From: Marinobacter panjinensis
GTDB lineage: Bacteria > Pseudomonadota > Gammaproteobacteria > Pseudomonadales > Oleiphilaceae
Length of the DNA stretch: 64,000 nt
Direction of reading: 5' to 3'
Assembly: GCF_005298175.1 (NCBI RefSeq)
Contig: NZ_SZYH01000001.1
Coordinates: 1,922,001 to 1,986,000 of the forward strand
Of this stretch, positions 8,317 through 19,143 are shown piece after piece (the stretch's first letter is position 1; the number at the start of each line of letters is the position of its first letter). The notes under the pieces are model-generated. The model was not told the origin of the DNA. It was given only the letters and a program-made list of their open reading frames with translations, and did not search any database. Both the position numbers and the translations under genes were made by a program.

Positions 8317-10575
8317 ATGTATAAAAAGAAAATAGCACTCTCCGTAGCCCTTGCCTCATCGCTGTTATTTGCCAGCCCGACCACGCTGGCCCACGGTGGT
8401 TCGCCGGATTATCTACCAATATCAGAAGCACTTACATCCTCAGGGGCCAGCTATAAGCTGAGTGAAGATAAAAGCGAATTGTTGATTACATCGGGGGACG
8501 CGGAATTCAGAGTGCCTCTGGGCGAAACCCAGGCATTTTCTAACGGCAAGCCAATCAAGCTCTCCGCTCCCGCTAAAATGCATGAAGGCGAGGTTCTGGT
8601 GGAGCGTACGTTTACTCACGACCTGTTCAGGGATCAGGTCCAACAAAACATATCCACTGGCAATGCGAGCCACCCGCTTGATTCATTAACAGCAGAAGAA
8701 ATCACCAAAGTTTCGAATGCGATCAAGGCCTCCAAACACTACAAGGACAACATTCGCTTCACAGAAATACGACTTGCGGATCCGGCCAAAGAAAAAGTCT
8801 GGAAATGGTCGTACGGCGAATCCCAGAAGTTTGAGCGCGTGGCCAACTTTACTGTGGTAGATGGCAGGAAGGTCATTGAGGGTACAGTTGATCTTGCCAG
8901 CGGAACCGTTCATGGCTGGGAGCATATCGAGGGCGCCCACGGCATGGTGACTTTCGATGACTTTATCGCTGTGCAGGAGATCGTCGCAAGCAGTGACGCG
9001 TATAAAGCTGCGCTCAAAAAGCGTGGCATTGATGATGTTAACAAGGTTGTTGCAACTCCCCTGACGGTCGGGTACTTCGGCGGAGACGATGGCCTGGAGC
9101 ACGAGTTAAAGCTGTTAAAAGTGGTTTCTTACCTCGACATAGGCGACGGTAACTACTGGGCGCATCCGATCGAAAACCTCGTGGCCGTTGTGGACCTGGA
9201 GAAAAAGAGCATTTTAAAGATCGAAGACGATGGCGTCATACCTGTGCCGATGGCTCCTCGCCCCTATGATGGACGTGACCAGGACAAGATTGCCGATGTG
9301 AAGCCGCTGATGGTCGTGGAGCCAGAAGGCAAGAATGTTTCCATGTCCGGCAATACCATTAACTGGCAAAACTGGGATTTCCATTTAAAGCTGGACGCGC
9401 GCGTCGGCCCCGTCATTTCCACACTGACCTACGACGATCAGGGCGATAAGCGAAAAATCATGTACGAAGGTTCATTGGGTGGCATGATCGTGCCCTATGG
9501 TGATCCTGACGTAGGCTGGTACTTCAAGGCCTATCTGGACTCAGGCGAGTATGGGATGGGCAACCTGACCTCGTCCCTTGTGCCCGGTACCGATGCACCC
9601 AATAACGCTACCCTGCTACCGGCCACCCTTGTAGACAACAATGGTGATCCTTTCACCATTCCCAATGCCATCGCGGTATTTGAGCGCTACGCAGGTCCAG
9701 AGTTCAAACACAATGAGATGCTCGGCAGCAGCCCCGGCAATGAAAGCCGTGAGCGCAGGGAACTGGTTGTGCGCTGGGTCAGCACCATTGGCAACTATGA
9801 CTATATGTTTGACTGGATCTTCATGGCCAACGGCAACATTAAGCTGAGCGTCGGTGCATCAGGCATTGAAGCCGTCAAGGCCGTGAAATCACGTACCATT
9901 CATGACGAAACCGCAGAGGAAGATACCCGTTACGGCACCTTGATTGACCACAACATCGTGGGCACCACCCATCAACATATCTATAACTTCCGCCTGGATA
10001 TGGATATTGATGGCACGCAAAACAGCATGAGGGAAATCGATCCCGTAGTCTCGGAAAACACCGCCGGCGGTCCGCGTAAAAGCGTAATGATTACCAACGA
10101 GCGAGTGGTACCAACGGAGCTCGAAGCAGTCCAGAAATTCGATCCCTCAACCATCCGCCTGCTGACCAACCCCAACAAGGAAAACCGCATGGGTTATCCC
10201 GTTGGTTATCAGGTCATACCCTTTGCCGGCGGAACCCATCCGATTGCCAAGGGAGCACTATTCAGTGAGGACGAGTGGTTGTTTAAACGTGTCCAATTCA
10301 TGGACAAGCAAATCTGGGTAACGCAGTACAAACCGGAGGAACGTTTTCCAGAGGGGAAATACCCGAACCGGGCCAAAACCGACGCAGGGCTGAGTGTCTT
10401 CGTTGAGGATGACGAGTCCATTGAAAACGTCGACACCGTGTTGTGGATGACAACAGGAGCAACTCACGTCGCCCGTGCCGAGGAGTGGCCCATGATGCCA
10501 ACCGAGTATGTCCATTCAATGCTCAAGCCGTGGAACTTCTTCGATCAGACACCCACGCTGAACCTGCCCGAATAG
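8317..10575 (+). CDS. tynA: Copper-containing primary amine oxidase
   Basis: A 752-aa periplasmic enzyme that oxidises primary amines such as tyramine or 2-phenylethylamine to aldehydes, releasing ammonia and H2O2. ATG 8317 is preceded by AGGAG and starts a signal peptide (MYKKKIALSVALASSLLFASPTTLAHG). N-terminal domains (about 25-350) precede the catalytic domain. There, Tyr494 in TIGNYDY is the residue converted to topaquinone, Asp408 (YLDSGEYGMG) is the catalytic base, and His552, His554 (HQHIYN) and His717 bind copper. The downstream porin, aldehyde dehydrogenase and FeaR-like genes support amine catabolism. Exact substrate is not certain. Confidence 0.95.
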   Translation: MYKKKIALSVALASSLLFASPTTLAHGGSPDYLPISEALTSSGASYKLSEDKSELLITSGDAEFRVPLGETQAFSNGKPIKLSAPAKMHEGEVLVERTFTHDLFRDQVQQNISTGNASHPLDSLTAEEITKVSNAIKASKHYKDNIRFTEIRLADPAKEKVWKWSYGESQKFERVANFTVVDGRKVIEGTVDLASGTVHGWEHIEGAHGMVTFDDFIAVQEIVASSDAYKAALKKRGIDDVNKVVATPLTVGYFGGDDGLEHELKLLKVVSYLDIGDGNYWAHPIENLVAVVDLEKKSILKIEDDGVIPVPMAPRPYDGRDQDKIADVKPLMVVEPEGKNVSMSGNTINWQNWDFHLKLDARVGPVISTLTYDDQGDKRKIMYEGSLGGMIVPYGDPDVGWYFKAYLDSGEYGMGNLTSSLVPGTDAPNNATLLPATLVDNNGDPFTIPNAIAVFERYAGPEFKHNEMLGSSPGNESRERRELVVRWVSTIGNYDYMFDWIFMANGNIKLSVGASGIEAVKAVKSRTIHDETAEEDTRYGTLIDHNIVGTTHQHIYNFRLDMDIDGTQNSMREIDPVVSENTAGGPRKSVMITNERVVPTELEAVQKFDPSTIRLLTNPNKENRMGYPVGYQVIPFAGGTHPIAKGALFSEDEWLFKRVQFMDKQIWVTQYKPEERFPEGKYPNRAKTDAGLSVFVEDDESIENVDTVLWMTTGATHVARAEEWPMMPTEYVHSMLKPWNFFDQTPTLNLPE

Positions 10576-10664
10576 GGGTAACCGGGGAACTGATCAACAC
10601 AGGGCGAACATGCTCCAGGCAGGGAAGCCTGACCACAAATTCAGAAGCACGGGAATCAGAAACA

Positions 10665-12008
10665 ATGAACAAAAATCGTATTACACATAGCCTTCTTTAT
10701 CTCGCTTTGGTCGGGCTATCGGCACCGGCCTCTGCCTACAATTTTTACAACCAGGATGGAACCGAACTGAACCTCGATATCGAGGCGATGCTGGGCGTTT
10801 TCTCCAGCCAGGAAACTTACAACCTTGGCGCGAAGTCGGAGGCCGGTGAAACAACCTGGCAGGAAGGCTTCATCAAGTACGGGCTATCCGGAAGTCATAT
10901 CATCGGCGCAAACAGCAGTGTATACGGAGCGCTGAACCTGGTCTCTTCCGGGACCTGGGGTGATGGGGACGCAGGCGGATTTTCTTCCGGCAATGAACGC
11001 AGAACCGCACTGGAAGACGCCTATGTGGGCTGGCGCTCCGGCGATCTGATTCAGGCGCTTGGACAGGATGGTCTCGATATTTCGGTCGGGCGACAAGCCT
11101 TCACTATTGGTGATGGTTTCCTCGTCAATGGCGACTCCCTGAACTTTGGTGATGCCCTTAATCCCCTGCTGGGAGTCGATCTGGATCGGGGCGGCGCATA
11201 CTGGCTGGCGGCACGCAAAGCCTTTGATCAAACGGCTATTGCGCGTATTGGTGGTTCCGACGGACTGCGCGCCGACCTGTTCTGGCTGGACTCTGACAAT
11301 AAAGCACAGGCGCAGATGGAGCTGGCGGGTGCCAATGCCGAGTATGTGACCCCCAGGGGTACCTTTGGCCTGACATATATCGAAGGGCTGGACGTCGACG
11401 ATGACATAGCACCATTGCTGGGTTACAACTCAAGAGACGGCCAGCAAACCGTAAGCCTGCGATATCAGGGGAATGCCGGTATTGAGAATCTGTTCCTGTC
11501 CGGCGAGTTCGTCACTCAGGAGCCGGGGGACAGTTCCTTCGACGATGCCAAGGCGTGGTACGCAGAAGCCGGATGGACCTTCAGTGATGTTATCTGGTCA
11601 CCCAGCGTCAACTATCGGTACTCGAGCTTTGAAGAAAATTTCGACCCGCTCTTTTTTGGCTTTAACCGTGGCTACGGCACCTGGTTTCAGGGCGAAGTCG
11701 CCGCCAATTATGCAGGCCCCTTCAACTCCGATGCAGACGTGCACCATGTGGGCCTGAAGGCCACGCCCTCAGAAACACTCAGTGTAGGTGCGCTCTTCTT
11801 CAACTTCCGTGATACCGCCGGCGGCAGCGGTAACCTGAACGCACAGGAAATTGATCTCTATGCCGAATGGGTGGCAGCCCCTCACCTGATTATCAGTCCG
11901 CTGGTAGGCGTCTATACACCAGATAACAGCGCTGCGGAGGGTGGCAGCCAGATCGGAAGTGATGACACCAATGTCTATGGCCAGATCATCGCCATTGTTC
12001 CGTTCTGA
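10665..12008 (+). CDS. Outer-membrane beta-barrel porin (alginate-export-like)
   Basis: This 447-aa protein has a signal peptide (MNKNRITHSLLYLALVGLSAPASA) and a body of amphipathic strands typical of porins (RGTFGLTYIEGLDVDDDIAPLLGYNSR...ETLSVGALFFNFRDTAGG). The C-terminal strand VYGQIIAIVPF ends in Phe, as barrel-assembly substrates do. The start is placed at the ATG that opens the signal peptide; the upstream in-frame extension overlaps tynA and is not credible. It lies between tynA and the aldehyde dehydrogenase on the same strand and probably lets the amine or its product cross the outer membrane. Substrate is unproven. Confidence 0.8.
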   Translation: MNKNRITHSLLYLALVGLSAPASAYNFYNQDGTELNLDIEAMLGVFSSQETYNLGAKSEAGETTWQEGFIKYGLSGSHIIGANSSVYGALNLVSSGTWGDGDAGGFSSGNERRTALEDAYVGWRSGDLIQALGQDGLDISVGRQAFTIGDGFLVNGDSLNFGDALNPLLGVDLDRGGAYWLAARKAFDQTAIARIGGSDGLRADLFWLDSDNKAQAQMELAGANAEYVTPRGTFGLTYIEGLDVDDDIAPLLGYNSRDGQQTVSLRYQGNAGIENLFLSGEFVTQEPGDSSFDDAKAWYAEAGWTFSDVIWSPSVNYRYSSFEENFDPLFFGFNRGYGTWFQGEVAANYAGPFNSDADVHHVGLKATPSETLSVGALFFNFRDTAGGSGNLNAQEIDLYAEWVAAPHLIISPLVGVYTPDNSAAEGGSQIGSDDTNVYGQIIAIVPF

Positions 12009-12043
12009 TCAAGTAAAACATTCAGTTTCAAGAGAGCATCATC

Positions 12044-13453
12044 ATGCAGACTTACAGCAATTCCGTGTACGGCGAATCTGTTGAAACGCCAGAACACCAG
12101 GAAATCTTTAATCCCGCTACAGGCGATTCCCTCGGGCTGGCCCCGATAAGTAGCGAGTCGGACGTAGGTTCCGCTGTAAACGCCGCCCGCAAGGCACAGC
12201 CTGACTGGGCCCGGACCAGTGACCAGGAGCGACGGGACGCGGTAGTCCGCGTCGCCCAGGTACTGGAAGAAAACTCGGAGTACCTGGCCGAACTCATCAC
12301 CCGCGAGCAGGGCAAGCCGCTATCCGGCCCCGGCTCCCGGTTCGAGATGCAGGCTTCCGTGGGCTGGACACAGGTGCCAGCGGCGCTGGAATTACCGCCA
12401 GAGATCGTTTACGAGGACGAGGAGCGCAAAGACACCCTGCACCGTGTGCCCCTGGGTGTCGTGGCTGCAATTGCGCCCTGGAACTGGCCCTTGATGATTG
12501 CCATCTGGCAGATCATTCCTTCCATTCGCATGGGCAACACGGTGGTTCTCAAACCCTCCGAATACACCCCTATTGCAACCCTTGAAATGGTGCGGCTGAT
12601 CAATCAGGTATTGCCACCGGGCGTTCTCAATACTGTTTCCGGAGATGGCCGTATCGGTGCGGCCCTGACCAGCCATCCAGATATCGACAAAATAATGTTC
12701 ACCGGAAGCGAAGCCACCGGTAGGCGTATTATCGAGGCCTCCACCAGGAACCTTGCACCTATTACCCTTGAGCTCGGGGGCAACGACGCGGCCATAGTTC
12801 TTCCGGGCACCGATGCCAGCGCAATAGCCGAGGGTCTGTTCTGGGGAGCATTCCTGAACATGGGCCAGACTTGCGCGTGCATCAAGCGTCTATATGTTCA
12901 TGAGAGCGACTATGAGGCAGTGGTTAACGCGCTCAGCAACCTTGCCCAGCAGATGCCCATTGGCGATGGCATGGACGAAAATAACCTGATAGGCCCACTA
13001 CAAAACAAGATGCAGTACGACAAGGTGAAAGATCTGGTTGCGGATGCTCGCGCTAACGGCTGCGAAATTATGGAATTCGGAACTGTTCCCGACACGGGTT
13101 ACTTCCTCCCGCTCACGCTGGTAGGGAACATACGCGACGGCCAGAGATTGGTGGATGAGGAACAGTTTGGCCCTGCCCTGCCTATTATCCGTTACCAGAG
13201 CCTGGACGAAGCAGTGGCTTCAGCCAACCGGCTGGACGCGGGGCTTGGCGCTTCTGTCTGGGCAGATGATCCGGAGCAGGCACAACAGGTGGCCGTTCGC
13301 CTGGAAGCGGGAACAGTCTGGATCAACCAACACGGAGCTATCCACCCCATGGTGCCATTCGGTGGCAACAAAGCCTCTGGCTACGGTGTGGAATTCGGAT
13401 TGGAAGGTCTGAAAGCTGTTACCCAACCCAGGGTCATCAGCATCAAGAAGTAA
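12044..13453 (+). CDS. feaB: Aldehyde dehydrogenase, phenylacetaldehyde-type by context
   Basis: A 469-aa NAD(P)-dependent aldehyde dehydrogenase. Visible signatures are the cofactor-site motif PWNWPL, KPSEYTP, FTGSEATGR, the glutamate motif LELGGND and catalytic Cys277 (GQTCACIKR). It has no signal peptide, so it is cytosolic. It follows the porin by 35 bp and would oxidise the aldehyde made by the amine oxidase to the carboxylic acid. A second cysteine two residues after the nucleophile is a variant seen in some members. The feaB label rests mainly on its place between tynA and a FeaR-like gene. Confidence 0.85.
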   Translation: MQTYSNSVYGESVETPEHQEIFNPATGDSLGLAPISSESDVGSAVNAARKAQPDWARTSDQERRDAVVRVAQVLEENSEYLAELITREQGKPLSGPGSRFEMQASVGWTQVPAALELPPEIVYEDEERKDTLHRVPLGVVAAIAPWNWPLMIAIWQIIPSIRMGNTVVLKPSEYTPIATLEMVRLINQVLPPGVLNTVSGDGRIGAALTSHPDIDKIMFTGSEATGRRIIEASTRNLAPITLELGGNDAAIVLPGTDASAIAEGLFWGAFLNMGQTCACIKRLYVHESDYEAVVNALSNLAQQMPIGDGMDENNLIGPLQNKMQYDKVKDLVADARANGCEIMEFGTVPDTGYFLPLTLVGNIRDGQRLVDEEQFGPALPIIRYQSLDEAVASANRLDAGLGASVWADDPEQAQQVAVRLEAGTVWINQHGAIHPMVPFGGNKASGYGVEFGLEGLKAVTQPRVISIKK

Positions 13454-13501
13454 TATTCAGCTCTGGAGTCTGACAGATGCAAAGCTCTGGCAGGCTCCAT
13501 T

Positions 13502-14416
13502 TCAGAGAGCACAGTTTTTACAGTAGCCTGACGGGGTAACACCGAAGTACTGTTTGAACGCAGTCGAGAATGCGCTTGGACTGGCAAAGCCAAATCTGTA
13601 CCCGACTTCCGTCAAATTCAGCTTGCCCTTCGATGTTTTCATATAATCGGCACACATCTCCATACGCCGGGTTTTGATGTATCCGGAAACCGTAAGGGAG
13701 CGAACGGCAAAGGCCCGATAAAGACTACGCACCGATGCGCCCGTCGCCGTCGCCACCATTCGTGCACTCAAATCAGGCTCGCCAATATTGTTCTGAATAA
13801 ACGAGACAGCCTGCAGGAAAACCCGCTCGTTGGGGTTACTGTCCGCCAGACTTTTAATCACGGAAGGCTTGATCAGCATAATGAGCGAGTCAACGATAGC
13901 TGAGCCTTCCTCCTCGTCCAGGCTGTCATAATGTGCTGCCTCTGCAATCAATCGGTTGGCCACACTGGCAATATGACTGTGAGACGGAATCCGAACGCCG
14001 AGCTCTATACCTGACAGATTCAGGATACGCTCAATTACACTGCGGGGCAGGATCAAGGAAATTTGCTGGGATTCATGATCGTAGGTAAAACTGAAGGGTA
14101 ACGCCGAATCCACCAGAACTATATCCCCTGTCTTGAGGATTGAACGGTTCCCCGCCTGCTCAACACGTGATGTCCCATGAAGCTGGAAAACACAAAAAAA
14201 CTCCGGCGTCCCACAGCGACGTATCTCGCTCCGACCCCGAACAAGCTGAGCTCCCCGAATGGATACCCGCGACATATCTATGGCGCCACCGCCCATCTTG
14301 TGAATATCACCAGAAAACGTGCCTTCGAGGGGCTCAGCCGAAAAAGGACCGCAAATCTGATTAACATCACTGATCCAACGGTCAAATTCCGCCGCTGCGA
14401 AAGAGCTTCGAACCAT
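13502..14416 (-). CDS. feaR: FeaR-like AraC-family regulator of amine catabolism
   Basis: A 304-aa protein with an N-terminal AraC-binding-2 type sensor domain (about 1-190, with GTSRVEQAGNRSILKTGDIVLVDSALPFSF). A C-terminal double helix-turn-helix follows (about 200-300, DLSARMVATATGASVRSLYRAF and LTEVGYRFGFASPSAFSTAFKQYFG). The length and domain order match FeaR, the activator of tynA and feaB in E. coli. It is convergent with the aldehyde dehydrogenase. It probably activates the tynA promoter through the repeats at 8141-8178. Confidence 0.8.
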   Translation of the reverse strand: MVRSSFAAAEFDRWISDVNQICGPFSAEPLEGTFSGDIHKMGGGAIDMSRVSIRGAQLVRGRSEIRRCGTPEFFCVFQLHGTSRVEQAGNRSILKTGDIVLVDSALPFSFTYDHESQQISLILPRSVIERILNLSGIELGVRIPSHSHIASVANRLIAEAAHYDSLDEEEGSAIVDSLIMLIKPSVIKSLADSNPNERVFLQAVSFIQNNIGEPDLSARMVATATGASVRSLYRAFAVRSLTVSGYIKTRRMEMCADYMKTSKGKLNLTEVGYRFGFASPSAFSTAFKQYFGVTPSGYCKNCAL

Positions 14417-14665
14417 GGCTAATCTACCGAAATTAGTTTTTATGATTGTGCGTTCAGAGATTGGCCAGTTTATTGGTATATGTCAAGCAGGCTTATAACG
14501 GGACATCAGGGGCTATCGCAATGATATACGATACACTGAAAACCCACATGTATATGGTTTTGAATCATCTTTTAAACAACCCAGAACGGGAGAAATTCCA
14601 CATTCGTGTTCACGACGCTCATGTCCGGGCCTGCATGACTCACGCAAAAACTCCGTAGGCAATGG

Positions 14666-14696
14666 TTGACCCTGTAGTCGCTACAGGGTTTTTAAT
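14666..14696 (+). promoter_or_regulatory. MerR-type metal-responsive promoter
   Basis: A -35 hexamer TTGACC (14666-14671) and a -10 hexamer TTTAAT (14691-14696) are 19 bp apart, longer than the usual 17. Between them is the dyad ACCCTGTAG-N3-CTACAGGGT (14669-14689). This is the classic architecture of MerR-family promoters, close to Cd/Zn/Pb-type operators. It lies 28 bp before the CDF exporter gene. The rest of 14417-14665 shows no gene I trust. Confidence 0.85.
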
Positions 14697-14724
14697 GATT
14701 GCCTAGATAATCCAGGAGGGAATC

Positions 14725-15360
14725 ATGGCATGTAGCTGCTCCGCACCCGAACCAAAATCCCCCGCTCCGGGCTTCCGAAAAGCCTTGTGGATTGCGCTGT
14801 GGGTCAACCTGGCCATGTTCCTGGTAGAGGGCTACGCGAGTATGCAGTCCGGCTCTGTGTCTCTGCTTGCGGACGCTATCGACTTCTTCGGCGACAGCGC
14901 CAACTACCTGCTGTCCCTCTCCGTGCTTTCCATGGGCATGCTCTGGCGTGGCCGGGCTGCAATGGTGAAAGGCATAACCATGACGGTGTTCGGGCTCGCA
15001 GTGCTGGGCCGTGCCATCTGGGTAATGCAAAACGACATCACGCCGGAACCCCTGACCATGGGGGCTGTCGGCTTACTGGCTCTGGTGGCCAACATGGGCG
15101 TTGCCATCATGCTGTTCAAATTCCGTGAGGGCGACTCCGACATGCGATCAGTGTGGCTATGCAGCCGCAACGATGCTATCGGTAATGTGGCCGTGATGGT
15201 GGCCGCCCTGGGTGTCTTCGGCACTGGCACAGCCTGGCCGGACCTCATTGTCGCCGCCATTATGGGTAGCCTCGCAATCACCGCCGGCATCAGTGTCGTG
15301 CGCCATGCGCGCAGCGATATTGCCCAGGGAAAGGCCGCTGCAGCGGCTTATAACGGCTGA
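14725..15360 (+). CDS. CDF-family divalent metal cation exporter
   Basis: This 211-aa protein of about six hydrophobic helices has the family's metal-site patterns: helix II SVSLLADAIDFFGDSANY (Asp residues of the HxxxD/DxxxD type) and helix V SVWLCSRNDAIGNVAVM (DxxxN). The N-terminus MACSCSAPEP adds two cysteines. It belongs to the short CDF group without a large cytosolic domain and exports Zn, Cd or similar ions from the cytosol. A MerR-type promoter at 14666-14696 indicates metal induction, probably by the regulator at 7626. GGAGG precedes the ATG. Confidence 0.88.
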   Translation: MACSCSAPEPKSPAPGFRKALWIALWVNLAMFLVEGYASMQSGSVSLLADAIDFFGDSANYLLSLSVLSMGMLWRGRAAMVKGITMTVFGLAVLGRAIWVMQNDITPEPLTMGAVGLLALVANMGVAIMLFKFREGDSDMRSVWLCSRNDAIGNVAVMVAALGVFGTGTAWPDLIVAAIMGSLAITAGISVVRHARSDIAQGKAAAAAYNG

Positions 15361-15480
15361 GCAGAGGCATCCGTACAGGCTTGCCGGCAACTTCTCAAAG
15401 TGCACCGCTACTGATCGAGTGCTAAGGTTATTTCGTAAAGATTGATAACGTTGCACGCCAACAGTCAAAAGGAGCCTTAC

Positions 15481-16041
15481 ATGAACACATCAAAGGATAC
15501 CGCCGGCGGTAAGCAGCCGTTTCTGTCCGACATCAAGAACATCCGCGAACGCGCCCGCGCAAACATGCGTGACGGTGCAATCACCGACGGCTACAAGGCC
15601 GACCGGGAAACCGTGATCAAGATTCTCAACGAAGCGCTCGCTACCGAGATCGTCTGCGTGCTGCGCTATAAACACCACTACTACGCCGCTGACGGGCTGA
15701 ACGCCGAAGCTGTCGCTCAGGAATTTCTCGAGCACGCACAGCAGGAACAGGAGCACGCCGATCAGATAGCCGAGCGTATTGCCCAACTGGGCGGCAAGCC
15801 GAATTTTTCACCAGATAGTCTGTCAACTCGCAGCCACTCGGAATACATCGAGGGTGATACGCTCAAGGAGATGATTGAAGAGGACCTGGTGGCGGAACGT
15901 ATCGCCATTGACAGCTATCGCGAGATTATCCAGTACCTGGGCGACGACGACCCGACCACACGGCGATTAATGGAAGAGATTCTCGCGGTTGAGGAAGAGC
16001 ACGCCGACGACATGGCCGGCCTGCTGCAGGATTACGATTGA
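15481..16041 (+). CDS. Ferritin-like/bacterioferritin-type di-iron protein
   Basis: This 186-aa four-helix protein has di-iron motifs. Helix 1 carries LNEALATEIVCVLRYKHHYY, helix 2 EFLEHAQQEQEHADQIAERI (ExxH), helix 3 EDLVAERIAIDSYREII and helix 4 LMEEILAVEEEHADDMAGLL (ExxH). It is likely a cytosolic iron store or Dps-like stress protein. The ATG follows AAAGGAG. The 120 bp before it hold no gene. It stands alone between the metal exporter and the AEC transporter. A bacterioferritin heme-ligating Met is not evident. Confidence 0.82.
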   Translation: MNTSKDTAGGKQPFLSDIKNIRERARANMRDGAITDGYKADRETVIKILNEALATEIVCVLRYKHHYYAADGLNAEAVAQEFLEHAQQEQEHADQIAERIAQLGGKPNFSPDSLSTRSHSEYIEGDTLKEMIEEDLVAERIAIDSYREIIQYLGDDDPTTRRLMEEILAVEEEHADDMAGLLQDYD

Positions 16042-16078
16042 CCCGCCTAACTTCAAGCTTGATGTTTTCTGCACTGAT

Positions 16079-16099
16079 TCCCTGACGCTTTGTCAGGGA
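16079..16099. terminator. Hairpin between convergent genes
   Basis: A perfect stem TCCCTGAC-gcttt-GTCAGGGA lies between the ferritin-like gene and the convergent AEC transporter gene. It includes the last codons and stop of the transporter gene. T-runs are weak, so it may act as a bidirectional terminator or mRNA end stabiliser. Confidence 0.5.
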
Positions 16100-17013
16100 A
16101 TAACCAGCGCCACCATCACCGGAATAAAAGCGAGCGCAAACAGAGTACTTAGCAAGGCGGTACCTGCGGCCTGTTTCGGGGCGGTATCCAGCAGCGTGGC
16201 AATGACCACTGTATTGGCGGCAATCGGCGTTATGGAGATCAGGAAGATCGCCTGGTAGACGGCAAGGTTGTAGAAACCAAAGAAGCTGGCGTCCAGCCAC
16301 CAGAATGCCATGGCCGCTATCGGCCAGGACACGAATTTGCCGAAAAAGGCCAGGCCGGTGAAGCGAAGATTGCCCGCCAGCCCGCGGAAACTGAGAATGC
16401 CCATGCCAATAATCATCATGCCCAAAATGCTGTAAGCCCCGCGCAGGTTGTCGAACAGGGGCGTGAACACATCGGGGATGGAGAAGCCGGAAAGGTTCAG
16501 CATTACCGCCAGAACGAACGCGTATACCGACGGCAGCCGCGCCACGCGCACCAGGGCATCTTTCAGGCTGTAACGCCCCCTGGCCGCCAGGTAAAAGCCG
16601 ACGGAATTCTCGAACAGCGTTGTCCCCAGCATGCACACAATATAGAGCGCCAGCCCTTCCTGGCCGAATAACAACAGGGCTACCGGTATGCCGAAGTACC
16701 CCGTATTACCGGTTCCTACCGACAGTGGAATGAGACTGGCACTGTCGTCAGTGATTATCCGTTTGGCAACCACCAGATGCACAAAGCCGAGGACGCAACA
16801 CATGGTGAATGTCAGAAACGGCAGCAGGATCACTTCCGCTGACAGAGGCGCTGCCATGACGCCGGCAAACACCACCGATGGCGTCATGATGTAAAGCATG
16901 ATGCCGGCAATATGCTTGCCGCTCGCTTCCAGATACCGGCCTGCAATCCAGCCGAGAGTCACCGTTACATAGAGCGGAATCAGCTTCAGAAAAAGAGCAA
17001 ACGCAGCGGCCAT
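16093..17013 (-). CDS. AEC-family (auxin efflux carrier-type) transporter
   Basis: This 306-aa inner-membrane protein has about ten hydrophobic helices and the family pattern of two repeated halves (ALFLKLIPLYVTVTLGWIAGRYL and FRGLAGNLRFTGLAFFGKFVSWPIAAMAF). A conserved SVGTGNTGYFGIPVALLLFGQEGLA segment corresponds to the AEC signature. ATG 17013 with GGAG just upstream is preferred to the GTG two codons earlier. Substrates in this family are organic acids or amino acids; none can be assigned. It is monocistronic, divergent from norC. Confidence 0.85.
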   Translation of the reverse strand: MAAAFALFLKLIPLYVTVTLGWIAGRYLEASGKHIAGIMLYIMTPSVVFAGVMAAPLSAEVILLPFLTFTMCCVLGFVHLVVAKRIITDDSASLIPLSVGTGNTGYFGIPVALLLFGQEGLALYIVCMLGTTLFENSVGFYLAARGRYSLKDALVRVARLPSVYAFVLAVMLNLSGFSIPDVFTPLFDNLRGAYSILGMMIIGMGILSFRGLAGNLRFTGLAFFGKFVSWPIAAMAFWWLDASFFGFYNLAVYQAIFLISITPIAANTVVIATLLDTAPKQAAGTALLSTLFALAFIPVMVALVIP

Positions 17014-17120
17014 CAGCACTCCATGTGGACAGCATTTTTAGGGACAGACAGGATGCGAAGTCTATCACCTACCCCTCCAGAGGTAACTCCCCAGCGCAAT
17101 GGTGAAATCTCCCGAGATGC

Positions 17121-17160
17121 TTGACAATGATCAACAGCATTAGGGATGCATCTTTATATC
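17121..17160 (+). promoter_or_regulatory. FNR/DNR box and promoter of the nor operon
   Basis: TTGAC-AATG-ATCAA (17121-17134) matches the FNR/DNR consensus TTGAT-N4-ATCAA at 9 of 10 positions. A -10-like TATATC (17155-17160) puts the transcription start near 17167, placing the box at about -40, the activating position for FNR-class proteins. The norC ATG is at 17208. Confidence 0.82.
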
Positions 17161-17207
17161 CTAGTGGGGCAGTCAGGTATTTCATAAAAGACCAAGGAGA
17201 GAGACCC

Positions 17208-19083
<1,876 letters not shown>

Positions 19084-19088
19084 TAACC

Positions 19089-19117
19089 GCAGGCCGGGGC
19101 CCATCGCTCCGGCCTGC
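19089..19117 (+). other. Strong intercistronic hairpin after norB
   Basis: A perfect 9-bp stem GCAGGCCGG (19089-19097) and CCGGCCTGC (19109-19117) stands between the norB stop and the next gene, without a U-tract. It is more likely an mRNA stabiliser or partial attenuator that keeps norCB levels above the downstream accessory genes than a full terminator. Confidence 0.55.
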
Positions 19118-19143
19118 CTACCCCCACCCAACGGACATTTACC

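Noticed and set aside
14446..14658. Small open frame (70 aa, or 45 aa from 14521) between feaR and the MerR promoter
   Set aside because: No ribosome site, no homology I recognise, and it lies in an AT-richer intergenic stretch; kept out of the gene list.
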